Assembly: GCA_015227615.1 (NCBI GenBank)
Contig: JAALGZ010000022.1
Span: 248,001 to 312,000 of the forward strand
Reading direction: 5' to 3'
From: Labyrinthula sp. Ha
Lineage: Eukaryota > Sar > Bigyra > Labyrinthulida > Labyrinthulaceae
DNA length: 64,000 bases
Part shown: positions 23,526-36,400 of the stretch, piece by piece
Layout of the letters: every line of letters starts with the position of its first letter
Numbering within the stretch: the stretch's first letter is position 1
Notes under the pieces: generated by a model
Database searches by the model: none
What the model was told of the DNA's origin: nothing
The model's input: only the letters and a program-made list of their open reading frames with translations
Position numbers and translations under genes: made by a program

Positions 23526-26384
23526 CTAAGAAGAATAGATAAAAAAAACGATAAGAATTGAAGCGATTTTAAGTTCTGAAATGTTGTAGTGAGGAAACGA
23601 ATTGCATTTTCTTTCGGAGCTGTGCACCAACGAAATCTAGAATAAACATATTGTTAAGCAAAGTACATAAGATATTTTATACGATCAATTATATATCCTC
23701 TGGGAATGAAATCTCCATTCATGCTACAAAGTACCACCCTATGAATGAAGGTAAAACTGAAAGTACTCTACTGAGTTCGCAGCATGTTTTTTCTTATTTA
23801 AGACTCTGAGAATTTGAAACACTTGGAACGAAGAAAACTCTCTTAATCTAGAAATAAAAAGAGATTAGAACTTGCTGTAGTTGTCGTTGATACACCCCGC
23901 TTTTCAGGAAACTATCAAGTTCTCTTAGCTCATCGGAAAAAGAGGAAGTAGGGGAATGATTTCTAATGATAAGAATTGAGGAAACATTTACCTCTCAAAG
24001 GATAAACTGTTTGAGTACTCTTCTTCAATATACTGCTGCTTTAGTGACTTCATCACTCCATCTCCAAGGTGAAACATTGTATCTCAAATAAATTTTTGAA
24101 TTGGTTTTTAATACAGCTGTCAAAATGTTTATTTTTATCAGGTGGATATCAAAATAGCTATGTTCTTACTGATGGTTCCCAATATGTAAAAGTCGGTGTA
24201 CTTTTAATATGTGTTTTTGTATCGTTTGAGCAGTGCGATTAAGATACTGAATATAGAGTCGATTCATAAAATATTAAAGTACTATCGAAATACTCTTAAC
24301 GTTATGATAAGCTTAACTTACGACAAAATGTCTTAACGGTAATTCTAATAAATGCACTTATTAGATGGTAATTGCGATAAATAAAATTATTTTTCTTAAC
24401 GGCAAGAATGGAAGTTAAAGACAAGAAAAATAAAAATGAGAAGTTTAATTATCTTCTAGTGTTTTTTTTGGGAGATTTCCCAAAATCGAGAATTTTGAAA
24501 CTAAGTCAAGAAGTTGAGTTAGAACTTTTTAAGCAGCTCATTGCTTTAGGAAGAATGTGGTATGATGCAGAGGATATGTTTCTACAACAAGAAAGCAAAC
24601 ATTGCATGCAGCAAACTGAGGTATTCTGGCAATTGGCAATAGTTGGGTGCATACTCAGATGAGCAGTATTGGCAATATTCTCCTTTTTTAGTAAATGTTA
24701 GTTTCTATGATAACCCAAAGAGAATCAGAATAGTATAATTAGCAGCGTTTGACTCCTTAAGAAAACATCATACTGGGGAAGATTTTGGGAGATGATAAGT
24801 TAGCGTAATTTTAATAACATATAGCAGTAATGTTGAATAATAATCTGCTAGGACATTTTCTAAGGATAAGTTTTTAAGAAAATTTAAATTAAGATTGCGC
24901 AAAACTGAAATTTCAAAAACAAGAAAGATCAAGTTTCGAGTGGAAGCAACGGTTCGTATCCATTTCAAGACAAGTAACAAGGGCTATAGAGCATGGGGCA
25001 TGTCGCTAATGTGCTAATACTATTGTTAATTAACTTAAGACTAACCTGATAGCACAAGCACTGGACCTACCAAGTGACACAGGAATAGTCACAGATCCTC
25101 CATAACTATACGAAAGTAAGTGCATATAATACTCAGATAGGTTGTGCAAGCGAATTCAAGGTTTTCTAAAACGAAATCAATTGATGTAAAGTGTTTGTAA
25201 CTTGGTCTTCCTATTTCGGAAAACACAAATCAATTTTTTCTATTTGTTGGTTTTCATAATTAGACTAAGCTCTTAATTTCGCAAAATACTACCAAGACTT
25301 ATCGATAACCCCCCTAAGGTTTCCCCTGGGAAACTATGAACAAACTAAAATCAACTCATAAATTAATATACTACTCTAGTTAAATATCATAGGTCACAAG
25401 AAATACTCACACATATGTTATATATGGTATTCTTTGGCCTCATTTTGCTATGTACAGTTATGTCCTTGAAGGAATATGACGCAGCTAAATAAATTGAATT
25501 CTCACTCCTTAAATATATAATTTCAGGTGGAGGAAGACTCTATATACTAGGCTATTAGAACCTGACTTGTGCTGCTTCAAAAATACATGAGAAAATCTAC
25601 GACAAATAGAAAAAATTAAAGTAGTTAGTATATTTCCTCAACAAGAACATGACAATAGAAGGATAATTGGTAACTAACATTGGGAGTACATTAGCACTCA
25701 TGACTAGGTTCAATGAAAAAAAATTCCTATAACAATGTAGGGCATATGTTAGGTTGGTTAAACATCTTTCTACCTGTGCTGAATAAAATTTCAATGAAGC
25801 TGTACATAGACAAGAAAATACAATGTTTAATGATACCCGGTAGTTTCAGGTAAAACTCAAAAGGAATTAAGTCAATAAAGTGGAAGTTGTAACTATTACT
25901 AGTGTAATGACGTGAATACCGACCATTTCCCCAACCTTTTCATTGCAGACCCGCTAAACATCTTCAACACCTTCTTTAAAATGAAGTCATATTTAGAATC
26001 TAATGCAATATTCATTGTGCAAGATCAACCGGCAACTAAGGTTTCTAAAAAGGAACCTATTGTAACTTAAAAAAGATACACCGAAATTGAAAAAAAGTCA
26101 ATGATAACGAACCAATCCAAAGCATGAATGAACAACAAATAAGAATAAGATAACCAGCTTCTACTTGTTGAAATATATCAAGAATTTCGACTGATCAAAA
26201 AACTCAATGCAGGCAGTTCAGAAACTACATGTGATATTTCCCAATCCTTTCCAGCGTATAGCCTTTTACTGAATACATATAATAAAAGCTTATTGAGCAA
26301 ATAAACAACATGTGAGTAACTTCATCCCTAGGTAAATTCTCTGTAGGGAGATTTGAGCTTTGCATATACATGGACTTGAAAGCC
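23526..26384. other. Gene-poor region; weak coding signs only
   Basis: Probably begins with unresolved 5' LRR exons of the Roco gene (to about 23650 on the minus strand). A small plus-strand frame at 24408 is listed separately. Otherwise AT-rich with no recognisable gene. Confidence 0.4.
24408..24662 (+). CDS. Possible small gene of unknown function
   Basis: 84 codons from an ATG with a purine-rich context. The middle reads as a helical protein (KLSQEVELELFKQLIALGRM, WYDAEDMFLQQESKHCMQQT). A GT..AG pair inside the 3' part (near 24621-24658) could be an intron that changes the C-terminus. No family recognised and no conserved neighbour to support it. Confidence 0.3.
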   Translation: MEVKDKKNKNEKFNYLLVFFLGDFPKSRILKLSQEVELELFKQLIALGRMWYDAEDMFLQQESKHCMQQTEVFWQLAIVGCILR

Positions 26385-26657
26385 TTAAGTAGAATAGCTA
26401 ACAAAAACTTTCACACTACTACTAAGCAAAATGATAACTAAATCAAAAGGGAAAAGATTGATATAATCTGAAACATTGCCCAAAGTAGCAATAAGATCTG
26501 AATAGCACTCTAAGCAAATGAAATAAAGCCCCAGAAAAGATGATAAATGATACTTACCTTCAAGCCTACCGGGGTGACTTAGAGTCAAAGTGAATGAAAT
26601 CAACCCAGAAACAGGAAAAAATAATACAATATATAAAATCACGGCGATAATATTCAT
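26385..26657 (-). CDS. Possible p24/TMED-like secreted membrane protein, first exons
   Basis: The minus-strand frame opens with a good signal peptide (MNIIAVILYIVLFFPVSGL), then ISFTLTLSHPGRLE. A GTAAGT..TTAG intron of 48 nt (about 26512-26559) would join this to ECYSDLIATLGN. That gives signal peptide, beta strand, then EC-Y-D, as at the start of the GOLD domain in p24 cargo receptors (e.g. ..ECFYEDL..). The intron length is a multiple of three, so the frame stays open either way. Later exons that would make up the rest of the GOLD domain, coiled coil and transmembrane tail are not resolved; a stretch reading FQVHVYAK follows at about 26350-26380. Tentative. Confidence 0.3.
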   Translation of the reverse strand: MNIIAVILYIVLFFPVSGLISFTLTLSHPGRLEGKYHLSSFLGLYFICLECYSDLIATLGNVSDYINLFPFDLVIILLSSSVKVFVSYST

Positions 26658-29600
26658 AGCTCTAAACTGGTGTAAGCTAAGATAGATTACCCAATATAAA
26701 AACTATTACTTGGATGATGAAACAAGAGTAATATTGCTTACCAACCATGTTACAAATCTTCAAGAAGTCACTAGTTTAAGTGGTAACAAAAATTTGATAG
26801 AAATATCATAAAAAGCATGCTTCTTAACTCATTCCGGTTTTGAATGAATTTGAACCAATGACAGAGACAGTAAAAACTTCATTCTAATAAAAATCCTCGG
26901 TATAGTTCCATTTTACACTTTTATAATTCAGAGTTTCCGGAAACCTACTCAAATCGGAAGTAAACGGGTTAATACAGAATTACACCCATGATTACAAAGA
27001 AAGTAGAACTATGTTTTCCACAAACTATTTTTGGTGTCGAATGTACTATTTAAGGCATATAACTATAAATATGTGAAGACAAAGGAGCATGCTAGCAAGA
27101 GCATGGGTGATGTAATAATATATTTATATATATATATATCCGAAATACCATACTTAAAAACAAAAAACAAATAAAAAGTTTTGAAGATATACGTGGAGTT
27201 AATTCGTACGCTTATAATAGGAAGGAAGTAAGCAGATATGACTACTGGATAGATCCAAAGCTCCAGAATACATCAAGTAATAAAAGTCCTAAAATCTCGA
27301 TATCAATCCCAAATAGTGACCAGACAGCGAGAGAAAAAAGCCAAGGCTAACCATAGCTGTGATTCTTAGCATCTACCTAAGTAACATCTATCGAAACTTT
27401 AGAAATAATTCTAAAGTGTTTTTACTGGTTCTTAACTCACACACGGTTAATCTTTCTCTAACTCCAATCTCATAATTCATATCCGATAATTACACGTAAA
27501 ATATCTAGACTCTAACACCTTTACACTTAGATTTAAAGAGCTCCGAAGACCCAGTAAATAGATTAGAGAACCATAGGAACAGCATAAAACATTCTGTATG
27601 ATCATCAGGAACAAACGGTGCTATTCTTTGTCTTTATACCCATACCAACTTCATTGATATTTATTCCTGTTTCCAATAGCTACCAATATATCTTACTCAG
27701 CCTCAAAACATTAACTCTAACCAAGAAGAGTTCCATCAGTTAGCTGCGACTTCATCTTCGACATCACACATTTCTCTACTTAAGAACTCTGACCAAAGCT
27801 CCCTTCAACCCATTCCTTATCTCACAAGGAAGAGAAACATACTTAAGTTGCCCAAGTAAATGAAAAGGTTTTATATTCCAAGAAAAAAACTCACTTGGAA
27901 GTTCTAAGCCTTTTGTCGCGAGTTTCAACTCTAAAATATAATGAAGCTATACTTATTTCGTGCGTAGATCTCTAGCTTGATAAGTATCGTCAATAAGAAA
28001 AAGATTCATTTTTGATTCTGGGTAGCAGGTAGAAATTAAGTGTTTAGATGCGTAGCAGAACCCTAAGTCGCATTATCAAGTGATTATCCGCAAAAACTTA
28101 GGCTCAATGGTCATGAAACAAATCACCCAAAAATGCATATTCAATGCTTTATCTCAATAAAATCTTCATAAAATGATCATATAGCCTGGGCATCATATTG
28201 CAGTAAATATAGCGAAAAACCACGAGATATTCTACCGAGGTTTTCATAAAGTACGGGCATGAAATCGTTTTTTAGTCAAGTGATCGAATGAAATATGGTT
28301 CAATGATGTAACGATATTTGCTGATTTTCAGCAGCAACAAATTTATTTAAGGAAACACCACAATCAATCAAGAGTATGCGCATAATTAAAAAACTACTCG
28401 GTTAATAATGAAGAAATCAAGTCCGACATAAAACGTAAGCTCTATGTACATGAGGTAGATAGAGTCAAATTACAGAGAAAAAGTATAAAATGCGGTTAAG
28501 AGTTATGAAAGATTTATCTCAGGCTTATTTAGAGAGCATAAATGCGGGTTTGTTGTAGTTTCAGATCAGATTAACATTCTATTTCGCAACTTGTAAATTT
28601 TTTCATAATTCTTCTACTCAGGGCTGGTGTCTTATTTCTCATATTTGTACTGGTATTAGAAAATGAAAAACAGTATATTAAGATACTCTAGAGGACTCCC
28701 CAAGAAAATTTGCACTCGAAAGCTTAAGAAGTCATTCTATATGTATGGAACACATGCCAAAAAAAAACAAGCTAGTAATTCAGATTACCAGTTGAATAAT
28801 TAAGAAGGAATCTCTCTTTAGCAAACCCGTGATAAAGCAAATATTCATACTAGCAAGAAAAAGGCACATTTTGCTTTTTATACCTAAAAAAAATTAGATC
28901 TAAACCTTAACGGGAATGTTAGTATGAATAGATCACACTTTAAGGGAACTCCGTGGGAGAGACAATTGAGTCCGAGGAGCTAACCCTGCATGGGCCTGTG
29001 ATCTTACCAATACTCACTACATTAAGACTCTTATCGATATTACATTGACTTCGTTAATAGATGCTTTTAGTCGACAGAGTCTCTCTATTTTCATTTTCAT
29101 CTTGCTTATCCGTCATCGTTGTGCTTGATTTTCCAAGAAATTGTGATTTCCCAACATGCGACCGAAAATAGACCAGGACAACAATTCTGACCAAAAAGGT
29201 TGATTCCAATCCGACCAAGACGATGCAGCTGTTTAGATTTTAATATTAAGTGGTTTCAAGTGTCCATTGGTAAGTTTTTTTGCGGTTTTGAACAGTGTCT
29301 GATCAGGTATTGTGTTTCAAGCAATGTAACAGGTTCCAAGTATATTGTTCTTTTCAGCAAAATTCCAGGAGTACAGTCTCCAGTTATTTGAGATGTTTTT
29401 TTGCATTACATCTTCATCTATACAGCCCTCTCCGCCGAGTTTCTATGTCTTCTTCAGATTTTCTTGTGATCATGAAAGTTCCATAGCTCGAAGATGACGC
29501 GTCTTTTGGTGTATTGGTAATCGGTCTTCTAGCTGTTCTTCATGATGTCTATCACGATGAGGATTAGAAGCTGTTCCATTATCTTTTCTATCGAATCCTG

Positions 29601-32600
29601 AGAATAGCCCATGCTTTCAGCTTGCACATTTCTGTGACGCTTTTTCCTGCAAACTCCAGTATCCACCAGTAACGAATAATGTTTTTTTTGCTCGTTTTTT
29701 CTATGCTGTTTTCTGTAACATCTACAGGGATTGTTAGTGTTCTTGAACTGGGCATACAATTTACGATGCATTAATGTTAATTTGCATTATATTTTGCCGC
29801 TACATCACATGAACTCCACAGCTAGGAAGTTGCCATTTACTCTGTTGAGGCCAGTTACATACTGAAGAAGCTCCTGAAATAAGTAGATCGCTAGGTTAGA
29901 GGACCTGAAGCCGACTTGTGAGACAGGCCATCTTTCTTTTCGTTCGAATTATCATTTTCATTTACTTTTTGACACTTGTCAGCACATTGCTGCTTAACTT
30001 CTTGAAGCAAGATCAGCATGGACGGAAGTCCATGAATAAGTTCTTCATTGTAGAGAGTTAATATTGAGCAACACTACCAATGTTAAATAAGAGTGCATTG
30101 ACACTCGCTCGTTATCTACTGGTGAGACCAGGAAGCATCTCCAGGCACTGAGTTAACGTAGGATCAATCTCAGAAAGAACTTGTCTCATTTCTTCTAAAC
30201 CCAATTTTTTCTTAGTATAAGTATCTTAACTACATGAAGTGTTAAAACCTACCGTTCAACCGGATATAAAACTCTATGACAGAGGGTTATCAGTTAAGAA
30301 TCTTGTCAAACCTCAATCAAAATTATATAACTCAAGAGCGATGTAAGTATAACAAAGTTAAATGCGATCTGAATGATGGTTTCAGACTATAAGTACAATT
30401 TTAAAAATTAGGATCACTCCTGCTCCATATTCCAACCACGCGGAATCGATACTTTTAGGAGTTAGTCGCATCTGGTATTAACTCTTACGTAAGAGCCAGC
30501 ACTCCATAATAGGTCCCAGCTTCTCTGTATTAACAATAATATATTGATACAGAGATATTGAAAAAATGAACCCTTAGAAACTGATTATTAAATATAACTT
30601 GTGCTTAGACACATACCCAGCATCTAGTAGTAGTTTTAAACGGACCATACTAAATACCGATCTTCCAATCTAGATAGTCAAATATTAAAGAACCAGTTTT
30701 TACAGACTGCACTGTTGTGTAAAGGAAAAAGATTAAATTTAAAAGAAGTTGTCTGAAAAAAAATTAAGCTTTAAAAACTATGTTCAAGTTAGGCTTGGTT
30801 ACTATATAAACTAGATATAGTTACATTCAATAGAGCATTACTTTCATAACATAAAAAACATTTTTTATACAGGTTTCTAGACGTGTTTCTTATTTTTCCC
30901 TGGTTATTATTTTTATGCCCCTATCTCACAGTAATAAGACTATGTCTGTCATATCCTATGGACAACAGCTCAAGCCTGTTTCTTTCAATTTTATTCATTA
31001 TTGATGCAAGTGATTATCATAGTTTTTCTTAGAATTCCTGTTTACCTGAGGCTATAATTGTCATAAAAAGCCCGGTTATATTTTCTAATTGACCAGTTAA
31101 AGAGTCTGTTTAAGAACTTTAGAATCTGCAATCTAGAAATAAAATTTATCAATCACAGTTATCGACCGCTCTCATAGTTTAAAAAGTATTCCTAGTAGAA
31201 AAAAAACAAGCCTATGTATTTGAGTCTTGGACAGAGTGCGATGCTATTATAGGAACAATGGCTTACGTAAGAGCATATATAATCAACTAGAAACAAATAA
31301 TATATTATTAGAAAAAAGGATTATCATTTTCTAACTAAGATGTTCTAGGTTTATTATTTTTGAGCTTTAGCCTCTTTAATACTTCATCCAAGACTTCAAT
31401 TCTAATAAATTCTAAGGCTTGTACGTAAGTTTACATTGATTTCAGAAATCCTTATGTTGACCAAGCTAATAAGGAAAATTCATAGTTCAAGTGTGAAACG
31501 AGTACTAAACTCTATCTCTGCAGCTATTATTAATGTATCAAAGGCTAACTTGTTATTTTTGAGCAGTGAGATCTCTTGGTTAAGGCATACATGAGTAATT
31601 GGTTTTGGTCATAGTTTTACAAGCTCTTAATAAGCATGGTTAATGAGTATATCGATCTAATTAAACTGCGGTTAAGTGAATTCAAAATTTGTTTTATAGG
31701 TTCTGGGCAGAAAAACTAGATGAAAGACAGATTGTGCCAAAGTGTAGCATAATCTATCTGATTGCAAATTTTGATTAAACTTAGTTCATATATAAGTCAT
31801 ATACCTGTCTAAGCTACTTCAATCTTCTAATTTTATTACCCATCTGGCTTTTACTCTCAGTTTTTAGCAATGAAGAGTACGTCTCCTGACCCTGCAGAGT
31901 TTTGCCTGGCAAAAATTATTGATATTGTAATTTCGTGTCCGGGGTAAATTGAATTATATTTTGCCGGTACCATTTCTGTTCCTTATTAACTAGAGTTATT
32001 TAAAATTAAGAATGTCTTTGTTATAAAATAAATTATCTGTTTGAAAACAGTTTTAACTCTTATCTTCCGCAAAGATACCTTCAGTTTGATTGAACATTTA
32101 TGATATCAGGATAATAGGGTCTAGAAGAGTCTTTGTATATACGCATTGTGCTTATACGTAGGCTCTTCTACATTTAGGCTTCTTGGTCATGATTTTTTCT
32201 TTAATCTAGAGCCTGGTTGAATTTAATTTCTTATTCAAAGAATCCGACAATACAATTGCCTCTCACAAGAAATAAGAAATATGACTTTATTCTTAGAAAC
32301 ATTGAAAAAAATTCGTACATGAAAAGAAAATAAGACGATTCTAACATTTAGAAGTATTTTTTTACCTATATTCGCCCTAGTCTCTACATTGGTACCTCGT
32401 AATCATACCTTCGTTATAGAAGTTAAATTTCGAAACTGCGGAAGCCAACAAATATGGCAAAGAAGTATGGAAATCTGTACAAATTCAGGTCTCAAGTCTT
32501 AAAATGAAAACGACCATAAACCGAGAATCTTATAGCTTGCTACCAGGAAAGTGTTTGCTAGGAGGGCAAAATTATCTGGTTTAGCTCTTATAAGAATAGT

Positions 32601-33189
32601 ACAAGCAACGCTTCAGTCAAAATAATGAAAATAAGTATCTACCAATATATTTCACCGGAGACATCAAGTTCAATTGATAGCAACTCAATTTTAATATATG
32701 GGTTACTAAAACTATTTCACACAATCAATGATACCCTGAAGTTAAAGGGCAACCCTGTCAGGGAAATGGATATCGGTCATGAACAATACTCCCACCAGAG
32801 AAGGCAAAAAATTGACCTTTTCTCATAAAAAATTCATCTAGATGTATATTGATTGTGAATATATGTTTTTATATTATACGACCAGAGAAGGTGGTGAGAA
32901 AGGACCACTTTGAGTGTTATCTTCCAAAGGTTTTAACTCCATCTACTTATATTGTTTTCTTTTCTTCTGGCATATAAAATTTTGGAGTGACAAACTCGTA
33001 ACATAAATATACAATTGAGTTAAATAAAATATCAGAGTAAAATCTATGGTAAGTTCATAGGTTTAATAAATGTTATGGCTATACGGGAATAACCCCATTA
33101 TCATAGACTTCTAAAACTCCCTTGTATCGTAATAAAACTCAATGCTGTATTACCGTAGCTATCTCGATTTTTTTTTGCAATCTGAATCC
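26658..33189. other. Long gene-poor region
   Basis: About 6.5 kb with no confident gene. A TA-dinucleotide run lies near 27118-27140. Between about 28.9 and 30.2 kb base composition rises toward that of coding DNA and short frames occur on both strands (for example minus 29529-29771, basic, with KKHYSLLVDTG), but none makes a recognisable protein. A 67-codon plus frame at 32625-32828 is likewise unsupported. Confidence 0.45.
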
Positions 33190-33392
33190 TGTCTTTTCTT
33201 GTGCACGTTTTTTCAGATAAAGGTTATTGTGTATTAACAGTTAACTTATGACATATATAGAACTTATGTCAACGGTTTATTTATGACAAGTATACAGCTA
33301 GTTTCTATAGCATGAATATATAGTACAGTTGGTACTCACATGGTACACACATATCGCAATACTTTGCGTGAATAACGTGTCATAACATGACA
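33190..33392 (-). repeat. 3' LTR (left end) of the young Ty3/Gypsy element
   Basis: 203 bp, TGTC...GACA ends, nearly identical to 41106-41308. The inner edge abuts the polypurine tract at 33393-33402 (AAAGGGGGGA on the minus strand). Confidence 0.97.
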
Positions 33393-33402
33393 TCCCCCCT
33401 TT
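33393..33402 (-). other. Polypurine tract of the young Ty3/Gypsy element
   Basis: AAAGGGGGGA read on the minus strand, directly next to the 3' LTR, the standard place for priming plus-strand synthesis in this family. It overlaps the pol stop codon (33401-33403) by two bases. Confidence 0.9.
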
Positions 33403-36400
33403 AGGCTGAACCTGTACGTCTTTGTTGGAGAAAACAAAGTTGAGCAGGCGGGGTTAGATCCAGGCCGCATGTGGTCCAATTCTCTCTGATGTTATTCCAA
33501 CGTCCAAAGAATTCGATTGTTCTTCTAGCTGGAAACATAGTCGTAAGCATCGTATAAAATATTTCTGGTTTTCTTGAAGGTCTCAATGGTTGAGAATAAA
33601 AATATTTATTAAAAGCTTTTATATTATCTTCTTCGAATGTATTTTGATATTGTACTTTTTCGCTTGAACGCATTTCGAATACAAGGCATGTCTGCTGGCT
33701 ATGTTGGAGAAAGTAGCCTAGAGATTTATGTAATTTACCTGATTTATGTCGTTTAATCCAAGTCATTTCGTCTACCAGAAAGAAAGATAAATCCTTTGTC
33801 CATTCTAACACTGTTAAAAAGCTGTGATTTGTAACCCAAATAAAAAGGTAACTCCCATAAGGGAAATGATTGAGAGGTAATTTCATCTTCTTAAAGGTAG
33901 AGTTAGAAATGGTAGGATAAGTAAGTGAGACCCCACGAGTTGGATTGCGAGATCCGACTGTCCAAGGTGGGTCTAGTATAATGAGTGTGTAAATATTCTT
34001 GTTAGCAAAGGGATGATCAAAAACAATATCTAATGCGTTCTCCATGTAAAGTTGAATATTGGGAGGTTCCAAGTAGAAAGTTGAGAGATCATTAAGCAGA
34101 GTAAAAGTATTACCACCCTCATATAAAAAGCGTAGAGGTACTTCTTTGTCTTTGGTAAGGTTTAAGTAGGTTATATCAACAAATTGTTCGCGAATTTGAA
34201 TAGTTAAACTTCTTCCGTCGCGATTAAAGGTTTTTGGCAATAGAGTATCCATATTGTTAGTGTCGCTGGAGGAAGAATTAGTAAGTAGAGAATAGAAATG
34301 TGAAAGAGTTTTCCAAAATTGTTCTTGCGTCAATATAAACTTGTAACAATCTTCGATTAAATGCTCATTTTCTTTTAGCGTGGATATTTTCCTAGTTTCA
34401 TATTCTTCTAATTTCCTTTCTAAATCCTGCAGAGTTTTAAAATTTGTATTACCTAAAAACAGTTTACAAGAATCAGTACCATATTCAGAAATAAGGAGTC
34501 TTAAATGTTCCGGATCATTAAGCCCCCTAAAATAAGGAATGGTTACATCTTGTATTTCTTTTTGTCCTACTGTAACTTCTAAATCGAACTGCCTTATTAT
34601 CTCTTCTCGTTCCTTAATCAGATTTAGCTTACCAGGAATATTCTTATGGAAGCCCTTAATTCCAAAGTTTGTCTCGAGAAATTTTCTAGCTCGTTCCACC
34701 TTGAAATGTTTTCCATGAAAAATGCCGATGGCCTGCAAACCTAATAATTGTTGGATTTGGGAAGACATTTGTTGTTTTGATCGGTTTGGGAGATAAGGAC
34801 TGCTTGAATATGCTTCATATTTGCCGCAGCCAAACTTCAGTATTAGTGGTTTTAAAATATCTTTTTCAATTTCATACCAGCCCATCGTGCGTGTTGAAGA
34901 AGGAGCTGCCGCATACCATATTTTGTAATACGAAGACTTACTTATAGCAGCAATCCTTGTTTCCCCCCTCTTTTTTGAATTTTTCTTTTTCCTGTTCTTT
35001 GTCTTAGATTCGACAACTCTTTTTTCGTCAATAACCTCAAGTTCTTTTAAAATATTGCGTTTCATATAAGTATCTTTGAGTTTCAGTTCAATGAAAGAGC
35101 GAACCAGTGCAGGAAGATCTTCATACAGCTGGAATAGATCTTGCCAAGTATTTCGGGAATCTTCAAAGCCTCTCCATTTAACCAACGCTTCATATCGTGC
35201 ATAGTTTCCATCGGTTAATCGAACTGACTTAATCTGGTCCACTTCCAACTCTTTCATATTATGCATAAATAATGATTTAAGGTTTGGATGAGAGGTAGGA
35301 GGCTTCGTCCCGTAGAACCAGAGACGAGCTCCATGTACCAATTTCGTGTTCCCTAAAATACTTTCTACCTCATATAAACTTTCTGAAACTACATCAATTA
35401 CTTGGTATGGGCCTTGCCAAATAAGTTTTATTTTCGACGAGATTTCTTGAGTGCCATGAGTGGAGACCATAACGTAATCTCCAGGGGCGAATTGTGTAAT
35501 TAGACTTCGTGTTTTGTTCTTTCGCACCAGTTCTGCTTCTCTTTTTAGCAATACTGAATTGTAGACCTTTTCCATTCGAGTTTCCATTATTTTATGAACT
35601 TCTTCCACCCTGCTTATAAGTTCCTCCACATCATCAGGGAGCAATATATCATCAGCCAGTTTGATGGCAAAAAACTTTCTTGACTTTCTTATAAGAGGAA
35701 TCTTGAGCCTAAAATTAAGGAAAATTTCATTTGGTGTAAGGTTTGCCCTGCGAGAAACAGGCCTGTTGTTTATAATATATGCAACGATCGGTAGAAGTGT
35801 TGGCCAGTCGCGTTCATATAATCCATATAGCGACGTCAAAGACCTCATTAACTCCAATATTTGAGAGTTGGCGGTTTCAACACTTCCGTTGGACCAAGGC
35901 GAATATGCTATTGTGAAAGTCTGTTCGAATCCAATAGCTTTAGATAACTTCTGCATCAATACATTAGCGAAGTGGCTTCCATTATCGGTTATAATGCAGA
36001 ATTGCTCAGCCAGTCCTAAATCAGCACGCCACCTAAGAAGTGCATCAACCATCCCCTCGGCAGTTGGAGTCTCAGTGTACTCTAGCATCATCTTTTTTGA
36101 GCAGGAATCTAGGAGTACTAATATGTACCCCGTAGAGTTGACGTATAAATAGTCAGCCCTAATAATTTCCCTAATGCGTTTAGCAACTGGGGTCAACTTA
36201 TAGGGACGTCTAATTAAAGCTGGTTCCCTTTGGCAGTGCAAACATCTTCTTCTAAAGTTTTTATAGAGAGCATTAAAATCATCTTTTGTAATGTCATGAA
36301 AATACATCTTTTTGAGAACCTTGGACTCTGCACTCCTGCTAGGGTGAACCATGTTTGTATGATTCATAACGATGAATCTAGCGATAAGAGTTTTTGGTAT

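Noticed and set aside
29529-29771. LVDTG in a basic minus-strand frame, recalling a retropepsin active site.
   Set aside because: Five residues only, with no flanking protease strands or neighbouring gag or reverse transcriptase.
32625-32828. A 67-codon plus-strand frame with an ATG.
   Set aside because: No family, no neighbour and no splice sites support it; frames of this size occur by chance here.
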